This document shows positions 1 to 6,179 of a stretch of DNA of 6,325 nt, piece after piece. The position numbers and the translations under genes were made by a program. Each line of letters begins with the position of its first letter. Position 1 is the first letter of the stretch. Origin of the DNA: an uncultured Odoribacter sp. (lineage in GTDB: Bacteria; Bacteroidota; Bacteroidia; Bacteroidales; Marinifilaceae); NCBI GenBank assembly GCA_900548135.1, contig URJC01000153.1, forward strand, positions 1-6,325. Reading direction: 5' to 3'. Under the pieces are notes generated by a model. That model saw only the letters and a program-made list of their open reading frames with translations, made no database searches and was not told the DNA's origin.

Positions 1-1853
1 TCAGGGCTGCGGGCTACCGGTGTGGTTCCTCCATAATAGTAAACGATGAGTGGATATTTTTTCGTAGGGTCAAAATCGGCAGGTAGGTAGTAACGGCCAT
101 CAATGACAGTTCCTTTTTTGTAATTATAATCCCAGTCTTTCATTTCACCGAAGACTATGTTTTCGTATTGTTGCTGGGCTGGGTTATCCCATAAGGCTGC
201 CTGATTGTTTGATAGGTTTAGGGTGTAAATTTGTGCCGGGTAATCGGTATTCGAAGCGGTGTACATCATTTCCTGTCCATCTTCAGAAAAACTGGTATTC
301 AGAATTAAGTCACCGGGACATTCAATACGGGTGAATTGTCCGTTGCGGTATTGATAGAGACGGACAAAATCAGCTTCAGTCACTTTGGCATATATAGTCC
401 CGTTTTTATGCCATACTGCTGATTCGACAGAAGGGTTGAAATCCCGGGTAATCGCTTCTGTTTTTTTACTGGCGAGATCATAGATGTATAATTGTATGTC
501 GTATTGATTGGCAATTTGTTTTTTACCGATTTTTTCGCCCAATTGACCAAAAGCTGAAGGACCTCCCTGTACCAAAAGTTTCTGACCATCCGGTGAAAAA
601 CTACAGTTAATGGAAAAAGGACGGTCTTTCCAAAGTGTGTCTAATTTCTGTGTACTTATATCCATCAGATAAATACTCTGTTTGCTGAAAGGGTATTCAT
701 TGTATACGGGGCGTGAAGTGGAGATGAGCAATTTTTTACCGTCATTACTGATATCCATAAGAGAAGTGCTTAGGTTTCCCCACGTTAAACGGGAGTGGAG
801 TCCCGTAGAAAAATCGTATTTACAAAGATAAGAACGGTTACGGAAATAGGCCTGACGATCTTGTATTCCTGCTAATTTTCGCAGTTCCCATTGGGGATCG
901 CTATAGTTTTCATTTTCATAATAAATCAGATAAGAACGGTCAGGAGACCAGGTATATCCGTTGATTTTCCGGTCTTCCCGGATCAGACAGGTTTGTTTTT
1001 GTTTTTCTATATCATAGCTGTAAAGCGAACGACCGTTGCCTTCGTTTTGAAGGAATGACAATTCATCTTTTCCCGGGATCCATTGTAAACTGCCTACATT
1101 ACTGCCATAAAATGTGTAGACAATTTCTTTGTCTGTAATACGGTAGACATAAATATTCTGCGTGTTCTTACCTTCAACGATATTGGCAATACCGACAATC
1201 GCATATTTACCTGTAGGAGAAACATTGAGGTTGCTCACGCGTTTACCGTTCAATATATCATAAATATTTTTTCCTCTTTTAGGAGAGATTGAGAATTTTA
1301 CCGGAACATCTTCAAATTGTTTGTCGGCTTTGAAATTGGCAAATGCAATTTTGCCTCCTTCTGTGAGTGCTTTCACCAGAATGGTATGTTTGCCGGGGAG
1401 CCATTCGCCTGGAATTTGCCGGAAAGAAGTTTTCTCACCGTTCACTGTTAACTTTTTAACACCATCCACATAAATTTCGGCGTTACCGAAGATCGTGAAG
1501 TTGAGTTTTCCACTGATCCAATCCGGATTACTGAAATAAACTGCATAATAGTTCAAAGACAATCCGTTTTGCTTTTCTGCCATAATGGTATCCTGCTGAG
1601 TGGTAGCAATACGCCATTTTAGTTGATGGAAATGATCTTTTGCCTGATTGGTATCCGGAACCAGATTTTGAATATTGATGCTTGCATAATCATTAAGCAT
1701 CGCTTCGGAAAACGCTTTGTCCCTGACATTTTTCATATTACTGAATGCTGGCTTTTCCACAGGAATAGGCGTTAATGCCAGCCATTCCTTTACATCTTGT
1801 GCCTGAAGAGTGAAGGCACTTGCCAGAAAAAGAGGGAGAAGGATTTTTTTCAT
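1..1853 (-). CDS. S9-family peptidase (prolyl oligopeptidase/DPP-IV-like), exported; C-terminal catalytic end missing (off the left edge)
   Basis: Reading the minus strand from the ATG at 1853-1851 gives 617 codons without a stop, running off the window. Residues 1-18 form a signal peptide (MKK, a hydrophobic stretch, then LQA before QD), so export to the periplasm is likely; there is no lipobox cysteine. Residues about 100-175 look like a beta-sandwich (FTIFGNAEIYVDGV, later PGKHTILVKAL), reminiscent of PA14-type accessory domains. Residues about 200-545 carry propeller-like repeats with SPTG, WSPD and FSPDG turns. Residues 600-609 (YPLIVYYYGG) mark the start of the alpha/beta-hydrolase domain with the oxyanion-hole region typical of S9 enzymes. 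The nucleophile Ser (GxSxGG), Asp and His should lie in the ~200 residues beyond the edge, so activity cannot be judged. The family cleaves short peptides, often after proline, but specificity is not readable here. No Shine-Dalgarno precedes the start. It is divergent from the SPOR gene. Confidence 0.93.
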   Translation of the reverse strand, partial: MKKILLPLFLASAFTLQAQDVKEWLALTPIPVEKPAFSNMKNVRDKAFSEAMLNDYASINIQNLVPDTNQAKDHFHQLKWRIATTQQDTIMAEKQNGLSLNYYAVYFSNPDWISGKLNFTIFGNAEIYVDGVKKLTVNGEKTSFRQIPGEWLPGKHTILVKALTEGGKIAFANFKADKQFEDVPVKFSISPKRGKNIYDILNGKRVSNLNVSPTGKYAIVGIANIVEGKNTQNIYVYRITDKEIVYTFYGSNVGSLQWIPGKDELSFLQNEGNGRSLYSYDIEKQKQTCLIREDRKINGYTWSPDRSYLIYYENENYSDPQWELRKLAGIQDRQAYFRNRSYLCKYDFSTGLHSRLTWGNLSTSLMDISNDGKKLLISTSRPVYNEYPFSKQSIYLMDISTQKLDTLWKDRPFSINCSFSPDGQKLLVQGGPSAFGQLGEKIGKKQIANQYDIQLYIYDLASKKTEAITRDFNPSVESAVWHKNGTIYAKVTEADFVRLYQYRNGQFTRIECPGDLILNTSFSEDGQEMMYTASNTDYPAQIYTLNLSNNQAALWDNPAQQQYENIVFGEMKDWDYNYKKGTVIDGRYYLPADFDPTKKYPLIVYYYGGTTPVARSP

Positions 1854-2019
1854 GAATATGATATTAAGTTACCTGAATAATAATGTATTACGTATATTCC
1901 GTGTTTTTGACATTTGTTGCTGCGAATTTAGGTCTTTTTTAACAGAAAGAACGTTAATAACAAGTTAAAGCCTTAGTAACTAAAATAGTTTAGTTGCGTA
2001 GAAAAGAACAAAAAGACCT
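1854..2019. promoter_or_regulatory. Divergent intergenic region between the S9 peptidase and SPOR lipoprotein genes
   Basis: These 166 bp must carry the promoters of both flanking genes, which point away from each other. For the plus-strand gene the best -7 candidate is TAGTTTAG at 1986-1993 (one mismatch to TAnnTTTG), giving a ~20-nt leader; a -33 TTTG is not clear. For the peptidase I see no good match. AACTA-aaa-TAGTT (1978-1990) is a short inverted repeat overlapping the -7 candidate. An 11-bp inverted repeat spans the region and is listed separately. That promoters exist here is inferred from gene orientation; the exact boxes are weak. Confidence 0.35.
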
Positions 2020-2020
2020 A
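1929..2020. repeat. 11-bp perfect inverted repeat flanking the divergent promoter region
   Basis: TAGGTCTTTTT (1929-1939) and AAAAAGACCTA (2010-2020) are exact reverse complements separated by 70 bp. The right arm ends on the first base of the SPOR gene start codon, where a ribosome would bind; the left arm sits in the middle of the intergenic region. The arms enclose the candidate plus-strand -7 box, so paired operator sites for one regulator would fit. The left arm is upstream of the likely transcription start, so an RNA hairpin is less likely. The repeat is seen directly; its function is a guess. Confidence 0.4.
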
Positions 2021-2469
2021 TGAAAACTTGGATTTTTGTTTTACTGTCAGGATTGACATTATCGGCTTGTCATGCGGGGAAGAAAATGGCAGTCCGGCCT
2101 GCTGCCTATGCGGAAACAAATCCTGTGGAAGTAACTGTTCATGAAACTATACAGGATACTGTGGTTATAGAAGAAGTACCTCAATCGGCACATCCTGAAA
2201 AAGTGGTTAGGACGCAAGGGAATGATTTAATGCGTTATTGTGTGATTGTGGGGAGTTTTATCAACGAGCAAAATGCAGTTAATTTGCGTAATAACCTGAT
2301 CCGGCAGGGTTTTTCAGGGACTTCGATTATGCGTAACGATGAAGGGATGTTTCGTGTCAGTGCCGGATGTGACAATTCACCTGAAGATGCCTGGCGGGAA
2401 GTATGCCGTTTACGCCGTTTGTATCCGCAATTCCGGGATGCTTGGTTGCTGAAAACAGACGGCGATTAA
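2020..2469 (+). CDS. SPOR-domain lipoprotein
   Basis: This 149-residue protein begins with a lipoprotein signal peptide: MKTW, a hydrophobic core, and the lipobox LSAC with Cys17 as the predicted lipidated residue. The residues after it (HAGKK) lack the acidic cluster that directs Bacteroidota lipoproteins to the cell surface, so a periplasm-facing anchor is inferred. Residues 18-70 are a low-complexity, acidic linker. Residues about 72-146 form a SPOR domain (YCVIVGSF..., hydrophobic and charged pattern typical of the fold, ending DAWLLK). SPOR domains bind glycan strands lacking stem peptides, often at division sites, so an envelope or division role is likely but not proven. Cys74, Cys117 and Cys129 are all in the exported domain and could form a disulfide. 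The start is the only ATG that leaves the signal peptide intact; no strong Shine-Dalgarno is visible. It converges on relA with a 3-bp gap. Confidence 0.9.
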   Translation: MKTWIFVLLSGLTLSACHAGKKMAVRPAAYAETNPVEVTVHETIQDTVVIEEVPQSAHPEKVVRTQGNDLMRYCVIVGSFINEQNAVNLRNNLIRQGFSGTSIMRNDEGMFRVSAGCDNSPEDAWREVCRLRRLYPQFRDAWLLKTDGD

Positions 2470-2472
2470 AAG

Positions 2473-4665
2473 CTAAATTTCCATCATGGAATCATGACGG
2501 TTGACTTTTAAAATTCCGGAGATATGTTTCAACCGGGAAATCAATTGTGACAAATGTTCTGTATTGTCAATAAGTACCGTTAAATTGCCATCAAATAACC
2601 CTTCGGCAGAGTTAATGGAAATAGCACGTAAGGTGGCATGTGGATCCTTGCCGATCAGTTCCGTCATTTTGGTGATGATGCCGGGGTCATCTTTTCCGGT
2701 GATGTTTAATATTGTTTGATAAGAAGTAGCTCCATCATTAGTCCATTGGGTTTTAACAATCCGGTAGGGATACCTCCGCATCAGTTCCTGTGCATTTTTA
2801 CATTGCCGGCGGTGTACTTTTATACCTTCTCCGATGGATACGAAGCCAATGATGTCGTCTCCATATACCGGATTACAGCAGCGGGCAAATTTGTAATCTA
2901 CATTATCCACATTTTTATCAATCAGCAGTACATCTTCATCGATCTTTTTTTGCGGCATGACTTTGATGTCTCTGCGGACCGGAACGGGTTGCGGTTTTTC
3001 TTCTATCTGGGTGAGAATTTCCTTGATTTCGGCAGGATCATGTTTACCGGTAGCTATACCGTGATAGAGATCAAGGGCAAACTTATACTTATAGTGTTGC
3101 ATCAATTTGCGGATCACTTCATCGTTGAACTCTATTTTCCAGTTTTTGAGCCTGCGCATTAAGGTTTCTTTACCGATATCAGCTTGATGATTGATTTCCT
3201 CATTCAGGAATTGGCGTATTTTATTCCTTGCTTTTGATGTGACGGTAAAGTTGAGCCAGTCGGCTTTTGGTTGCTGGTTTGAAGCTGTTATTACTGAGAT
3301 CTGGTCCCCATTCTTTAAGACATATCTCAGGGTCTCATTCCGGTTGTTTACTAATCCTCCTACACACTTACTTCCGACATTGGTGTGAATAGCGTATGCA
3401 AAATCGAGTAGGGTGGCTCCTGCTTGCAGGGAGATTAAATCTCCTTTCGGGGTGAACACATGTACTTCCTTGTCCTGTAGGTTGATGTTCATGTCATCCA
3501 GCAGGTCTATTGCATTTTTTTCGTTACTTTCGAGGATTTCACGCAGTTCATTCAGCCAGTTTTCGATGATGGAATCTGAGGATCCTCCCTTGTATTTCCA
3601 ATGTGCTGCAAATCCTTTTTCAGCAATCTCATCCATACGTTCAGTCCGGATCTGGACTTCCACCCATCGGTTGCGGGGACCTAATACAGTTGTTTGTAAG
3701 GACTCATAACCATTGGATTTAGGTACAGAAATCCAATCCCGCAGACGGCGTGGGTTAGGAGTGTATTTATCGGTAACAATGGAATAGACTCTCCAACAAT
3801 CTGGTTTTTCATTTTCTCCGGTACTGTTGATGATGAAACGAACGGCAAAAATATCGTATATTTCTTCGAACTCAACCTGGCTTTTACGCATTTTGTTGAG
3901 GATAGAGGCTATTGTTTTGGTACGATATTTCATTTTATATTTTATGCCACGCCGGTCGAGTTCGGCAGTAATCGGTGCTATAAACTCAGCGATGTAGGTT
4001 TCACGGGCTGTTTTTGACTCCTGTAGTTTTTGTTCTATTTCTTTGTATACCCGGGGATTGGAATAACGTAAAGCTGTGTCTTCCATTTCCGATTTAATGT
4101 TATATAGGCCAAGTCGATGGGCAAAAGGAATGTAGATGTAACTGGTTTCTTTAGCCAATTGTTTTTGTTCTGTTTCATTCAATTGACTGGCCTGGCGCAG
4201 GGCATAGAGTTTTTCTGCCAGAAAAATCAGCTGTACCCGGATATCTTCTGCAAAACTCAATAGTAATTTGCGGAAATTTTCTGAATCTACGATTTTTTGT
4301 GTGGCATAGATATGGCTGATTTCTTTTAATCCCTTGACGATCTGCCAGACTTTATAACCGAACATTTCGCGGATCTGATCCAGAGTCAACATATCTTTTT
4401 CTACTGTTTTGTGGATCATGGCACAAATAATAGAAGTACGTCCCAATCCAATTTCCTGTGTGATAATCAGAGTGATATCCAAGATACGGATGATTTCCTG
4501 ATAATTTAATTCAGAGGCATTGACTTCATTCTGAATGGCAATCTTGAATGCCCGTCGGATTTGTTTAATATCTTCGCCTGATATCAGGTTACGGCAGGAT
4601 TTTAACACATGGGTGTATTTACTTAATATAAGGGGCTTGTATTCTTGTTCTGTTAGTATTTGCAT
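2473..4665 (-). CDS. relA: RelA/SpoT-family (p)ppGpp synthetase with degenerate hydrolase domain
   Basis: This 730-residue protein has the full long-RSH layout. Residues ~25-200 align with the HD hydrolase domain, but the metal and catalytic positions are mostly lost: the first His is replaced (I61 or nearby), the HD pair is H85-K86, VVED reads TVEK, and LADRLHNMR reads LAEKLYALR. Residues ~230-360 form the synthetase: R248/K250 of the ATP-binding loop, D271 in EIYDIFAVR, RLRD at 307-310, GYESLQTTV at 319-327, and E336 in VEVQIRTERMDEIAEKG. TGS is ~400-462 with H427, the helical region ~480-590, the zinc-finger region has C596, C597, H618 and C622, and ACT is ~650-725. Such proteins bind stalled ribosomes and transfer pyrophosphate from ATP to GDP/GTP. 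The expected reading is synthetase-only, with hydrolysis supplied by another RSH elsewhere in the genome. Length and domain order are normal, with no frameshift. The start has no Shine-Dalgarno, as is common in Bacteroidota. It appears monocistronic. Confidence 0.95.
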   Translation of the reverse strand: MQILTEQEYKPLILSKYTHVLKSCRNLISGEDIKQIRRAFKIAIQNEVNASELNYQEIIRILDITLIITQEIGLGRTSIICAMIHKTVEKDMLTLDQIREMFGYKVWQIVKGLKEISHIYATQKIVDSENFRKLLLSFAEDIRVQLIFLAEKLYALRQASQLNETEQKQLAKETSYIYIPFAHRLGLYNIKSEMEDTALRYSNPRVYKEIEQKLQESKTARETYIAEFIAPITAELDRRGIKYKMKYRTKTIASILNKMRKSQVEFEEIYDIFAVRFIINSTGENEKPDCWRVYSIVTDKYTPNPRRLRDWISVPKSNGYESLQTTVLGPRNRWVEVQIRTERMDEIAEKGFAAHWKYKGGSSDSIIENWLNELREILESNEKNAIDLLDDMNINLQDKEVHVFTPKGDLISLQAGATLLDFAYAIHTNVGSKCVGGLVNNRNETLRYVLKNGDQISVITASNQQPKADWLNFTVTSKARNKIRQFLNEEINHQADIGKETLMRRLKNWKIEFNDEVIRKLMQHYKYKFALDLYHGIATGKHDPAEIKEILTQIEEKPQPVPVRRDIKVMPQKKIDEDVLLIDKNVDNVDYKFARCCNPVYGDDIIGFVSIGEGIKVHRRQCKNAQELMRRYPYRIVKTQWTNDGATSYQTILNITGKDDPGIITKMTELIGKDPHATLRAISINSAEGLFDGNLTVLIDNTEHLSQLISRLKHISGILKVNRHDSMMEI

Positions 4666-4692
4666 TGTTTTTTAGTAATAGATTTGGTTGTG

Positions 4693-4700
4693 TAAAAATA
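4693..4700 (-). promoter_or_regulatory. Candidate -7 element for relA
   Basis: On the minus strand this reads TATTTTTA, one mismatch from the Bacteroidota -7 consensus TAnnTTTG, and would give a leader of about 20 nt before the relA ATG at 4665. A clear TTTG -33 box at the expected 19-21 bp is not visible. AT-rich background makes such matches common. Confidence 0.25.
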
Positions 4701-4730
4701 ACGATTTCTTTCTAAGATTATTGGAAATTC

Positions 4731-4738
4731 TATTTTTG
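4731..4738 (+). promoter_or_regulatory. Candidate -7 element pointing into the 4740-5190 region
   Basis: TATTTTTG is an exact match to TAnnTTTG on the plus strand. A TTTC at 4709-4712, 18 bp upstream, could serve as a weak -33 element. If used, transcription would start near 4745, divergent from relA, and would cross the unassigned small frames before nth. The spacing is plausible, but the sequence is AT-rich and chance matches are expected. Confidence 0.3.
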
Positions 4739-4789
4739 TATGAAAATTTGTTGAAAAGTGTGTGTATTTCCTATTATTTTAGGTTCATG

Positions 4790-4803
4790 CGTTCCCAGGA
4801 ACG
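4790..4803. repeat. Short palindrome CGTTCC-CA-GGAACG
   Basis: A 6-bp perfect inverted repeat with a 2-bp spacer lies in the relA-nth intergenic region, about 50 bp downstream of the plus-strand -7 candidate. The 2-bp spacer is too tight for an RNA hairpin loop, so a dimeric protein-binding site is the more natural reading. It is not followed by a T-run, so it is not a terminator. Confidence 0.35.
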
Positions 4804-5041
4804 TAAATGATTAGTGGAAAACTTGAGTTTCGTCTGGAATGAACAGATCCGTTCCTATGTTTCTGATGGCGGGGGGGAGAAGTTGTAACCGTGAAAGACA
4901 AGCCGATCGGGAAAAATGTGAAAATAAAAATGGAATTACTTCAAATTCGTTCAGGAAACTAGTATTTTATGTATATTTACAACGACAATATGTGGTATTA
5001 TTCCGAGTATTCTGACCGTAGTCTGTATATTTTTTCTTCCA

Positions 5042-5182
5042 ATGGAAGAATACGATGAGATTATAAAAACAGAAAAAGCGGATAAGAAAGTGATACAGAC
5101 TCGGGAGAAGGAGACTTTATATATAATAACATTTTGTCCGGTCTCGAAGAAGGAACGGTTTCTTAAACGAATTAAGGATTAA
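5042..5182 (+). CDS. Possible small protein (46 residues) just upstream of nth
   Basis: An ATG at 5042 opens a 46-codon frame (MEEYDEIIKTEK..., ending ERFLKRIKD) stopping 12 bp before the nth start. It is rich in Lys and Glu. The frame stays open upstream to 4928, and that extension has no ATG but encodes a hydrophobic, membrane-segment-like run (ICGIIPSILTVVCIFFLP) directly before the Met, so the intact protein may have been a one-pass membrane protein with a charged cytoplasmic tail and an unusual or lost start. No Shine-Dalgarno is seen. If translated it could be co-transcribed with nth. It may be only part of the remnant described above. Confidence 0.28.
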   Translation: MEEYDEIIKTEKADKKVIQTREKETLYIITFCPVSKKERFLKRIKD

Positions 5183-5194
5183 TAAATATGTATT

Positions 5195-5854
5195 ATGACG
5201 ACAAAAGAAAGGTATGACGGGGTATTAGGATGGTTTGCCAGTCACATGGGGATTGCTGAAACTGAGTTGCAATATAAAAATCCCTATGAATTGATTGTGG
5301 CGGTGATTTTGTCTGCCCAGTGTACGGACAAGCGGGTAAATATGACGACACCAGCCATTTTTGAGCGTTTTCCGGACCCTGCGGCTATGGCTGCCGGTAG
5401 TGTGGAAGAAATTTATCAGTTGATAAAGTCGATTTCTTATCCAAATAACAAAGCCAAACATTTATATGAAATGGCAAAGAAATTAGTGAGTGATTTCAAG
5501 GGGGAAGTTCCTGCGGATATTGAATTATTGCAAACTTTACCCGGAGTGGGGCGAAAGACAGCTAATGTTGTCATGGCCGTTGCTTTCCGTCAGCCTGCAA
5601 TGCCGGTCGATACTCATGTTTTCAGAGTAACCAACCGTATAGGTTTAGTAAATCATACTAAAACTCCTTTGGAAACGGAGAAGCAGTTAGTGAAAAATAT
5701 ACCTTCCGGCATTCTTTCAACAGCACATCATTGGTTTATTCTGCATGGGAGATATGTGTGTACTGCGCGTAAACCCAAATGTGATAGCTGTGGAATACAG
5801 GAATGGTGTAATTTTTTTGAAAAAAATAAAACTGCTGACGCAACCTTTTCCTGA
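5195..5854 (+). CDS. nth: Endonuclease III (DNA glycosylase/AP lyase)
   Basis: This 219-residue protein is of normal family length (E. coli Nth is 211). It excises oxidised pyrimidines and cleaves the abasic site by beta-elimination in cytoplasmic base-excision repair. The N-terminal part has LSAQCTDKRVN (39-49), a family hallmark. The helix-hairpin-helix is LPGVGRKTANVV at 115-126, with catalytic Lys121; the catalytic Asp is Asp139 in VDTHVFR. The C-terminal iron-sulfur loop has Cys189, Cys196, Cys199 and Cys205 in the C-x6-C-x2-C-x5-C spacing of the [4Fe-4S] cluster. All key residues are present, so it should be active. An out-of-frame ATG at 5188 gives only a 9-codon frame; 5195 matches family N-termini. 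The only purine-rich site (AAGGA, 5174-5178) is 16 nt upstream, too far for a standard ribosome-binding site. It ends before a strong terminator and is not co-transcribed with lipA by default. Confidence 0.97.
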   Translation: MTTKERYDGVLGWFASHMGIAETELQYKNPYELIVAVILSAQCTDKRVNMTTPAIFERFPDPAAMAAGSVEEIYQLIKSISYPNNKAKHLYEMAKKLVSDFKGEVPADIELLQTLPGVGRKTANVVMAVAFRQPAMPVDTHVFRVTNRIGLVNHTKTPLETEKQLVKNIPSGILSTAHHWFILHGRYVCTARKPKCDSCGIQEWCNFFEKNKTADATFS

Positions 5855-5916
5855 TACTTGCATCTTAATATAAAAACAACAACAAAATATTTCTTTCAGA
5901 AAAAGACAACTAAGGA

Positions 5917-5948
5917 GTAATAAAGGGAACAATTACATTTTTTATTAC
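5917..5948 (+). repeat. AT-rich inverted repeat downstream of nth
   Basis: GTAATAAA (5917-5924) and TTTATTAC (5941-5948) are perfect reverse complements around a 16-nt spacer; three G-U pairs could extend the stem inward. It lies in the 3' region of the nth transcript, before the terminator. The stem is weak and AT-only apart from its end, so it may be accidental or a minor 3'-end structure. Confidence 0.3.
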
Positions 5949-5971
5949 AGTTTTAAGGGTTAGTTGAGAAG

Positions 5972-6008
5972 AGCTGGCTGGAGGTAAAATTTCGGTCAGC
6001 TTTTTTTT
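5972..6008 (+). terminator. Intrinsic terminator of the nth transcript
   Basis: AGCTGGCTG (5972-5980) pairs with CGGTCAGCT (5993-6001) as a 9-bp stem with two G-U pairs around a 12-nt loop, followed at once by eight T residues (6001-6008). AA upstream of the stem can also pair with the T-run. It ends the nth unit about 120 bp past its stop codon and insulates lipA. Confidence 0.82.
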
Positions 6009-6042
6009 CTAAATTAATTTAAAAATTAGGACAACTTTGTCG

Positions 6043-6050
6043 TATCTTTG
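6043..6050 (+). promoter_or_regulatory. Candidate lipA promoter (-7 element)
   Basis: TATCTTTG matches TAnnTTTG exactly and lies just after the nth terminator. TTTA at 6018-6021, 21 bp upstream, is a one-mismatch -33 candidate. Transcription would begin near 6057, giving a leader of about 123 nt before the lipA ATG. A second exact -7 match, TATTTTTG at 6153-6160, would give a much shorter leader but lies in a T-rich stretch and has no TTTG at the right distance. Confidence 0.5.
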
Positions 6051-6179
6051 ACAAGAAGAAATGGTTATCATTTTCAGGGTTTGGAATAGGATGAATGTTT
6101 ATCGTTTTATTTAAAAGTTTGTTTTTGGCACTTCTCCTTATCTTATTCTTTTTATTTTTGTGTCCGAAAATTTTATCTT
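6051..6179 (+). other. lipA 5' leader with a short open frame and a pyrimidine-rich tract
   Basis: The predicted leader contains an ATG at 6061 opening a 17-codon frame (MVIIFRVWNRMNVYRFI, stop 6112-6114), only a few bases after the predicted transcription start. Downstream, 6131-6160 is strongly pyrimidine-rich, and no clear Shine-Dalgarno lies before lipA. I recognise no riboswitch or strong hairpin. The open frame may be chance. Confidence 0.2.

Larger units (their letters stand above)
4787..5182 (+). pseudogene. Possible decayed gene or gene remnant upstream of nth
   Basis: I do not recognise this stretch. It carries protein-like segments in different plus-strand frames. From ATG 4787 one frame reads MRSQERK, stops at 4808-4810, then continues ENLSFVWNEQIRSYVSDGGG to TAA 4886. 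A shift at the G7 run (4871-4877) moves into a frame reading GEVVTVKDKPIGKNVKIK and ends at TAG 4960. The same frame resumes as MYIYNDNMWYYSEYSDRS and, after two more stops, SDTDSGEGDFIYNNILSGLE. A second frame (4928-5182) is open for 84 codons. A 58-codon frame (4839-5015) also overlaps. Such interrupted, coding-like stretches fit a decaying gene, but with no homologue known to me they could equally be non-coding sequence. This is the only content I see between 4740 and 5190. Confidence 0.25.

Noticed and set aside
380..589. A 69-codon minus-strand frame inside the S9 peptidase gene
   Set aside because: It overlaps the peptidase in another frame of the same strand, while the peptidase frame is continuous and clearly homologous to its family.
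2479..2491. Hairpin TTCCA-TCA-TGGAA as a terminator for the SPOR gene or relA
   Set aside because: The stem is five base pairs and is not followed by a T-run on either strand.
2501..3709. Plus-strand open frames of 65-148 codons inside relA
   Set aside because: They lie antisense to a gene with complete domain structure, and their translations show no domain or motif; they are by-products of relA codon use.
4849..5158. CCGTTCCT (4849-4856) and AGGAACGG (5151-5158) as an inverted repeat marking a mobile element
   Set aside because: An 8-bp match over about 300 bp is expected by chance, no target duplication is visible and no transposase is encoded between them.
4666..5194. A small RNA, tRNA or CRISPR array between relA and nth
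   Set aside because: No cloverleaf, repeated unit or promoter-plus-terminator pair was found in this stretch.
5225..5932. Minus-strand frames across nth and its 3' flank
   Set aside because: They are antisense to an nth gene with all catalytic residues, and the right-hand one is an AT-rich, low-complexity translation over the nth 3' end.
6011..6020. AAATTAATTT palindrome before the lipA promoter
   Set aside because: It is an all-A/T palindrome in an AT-rich spacer and is expected by chance.
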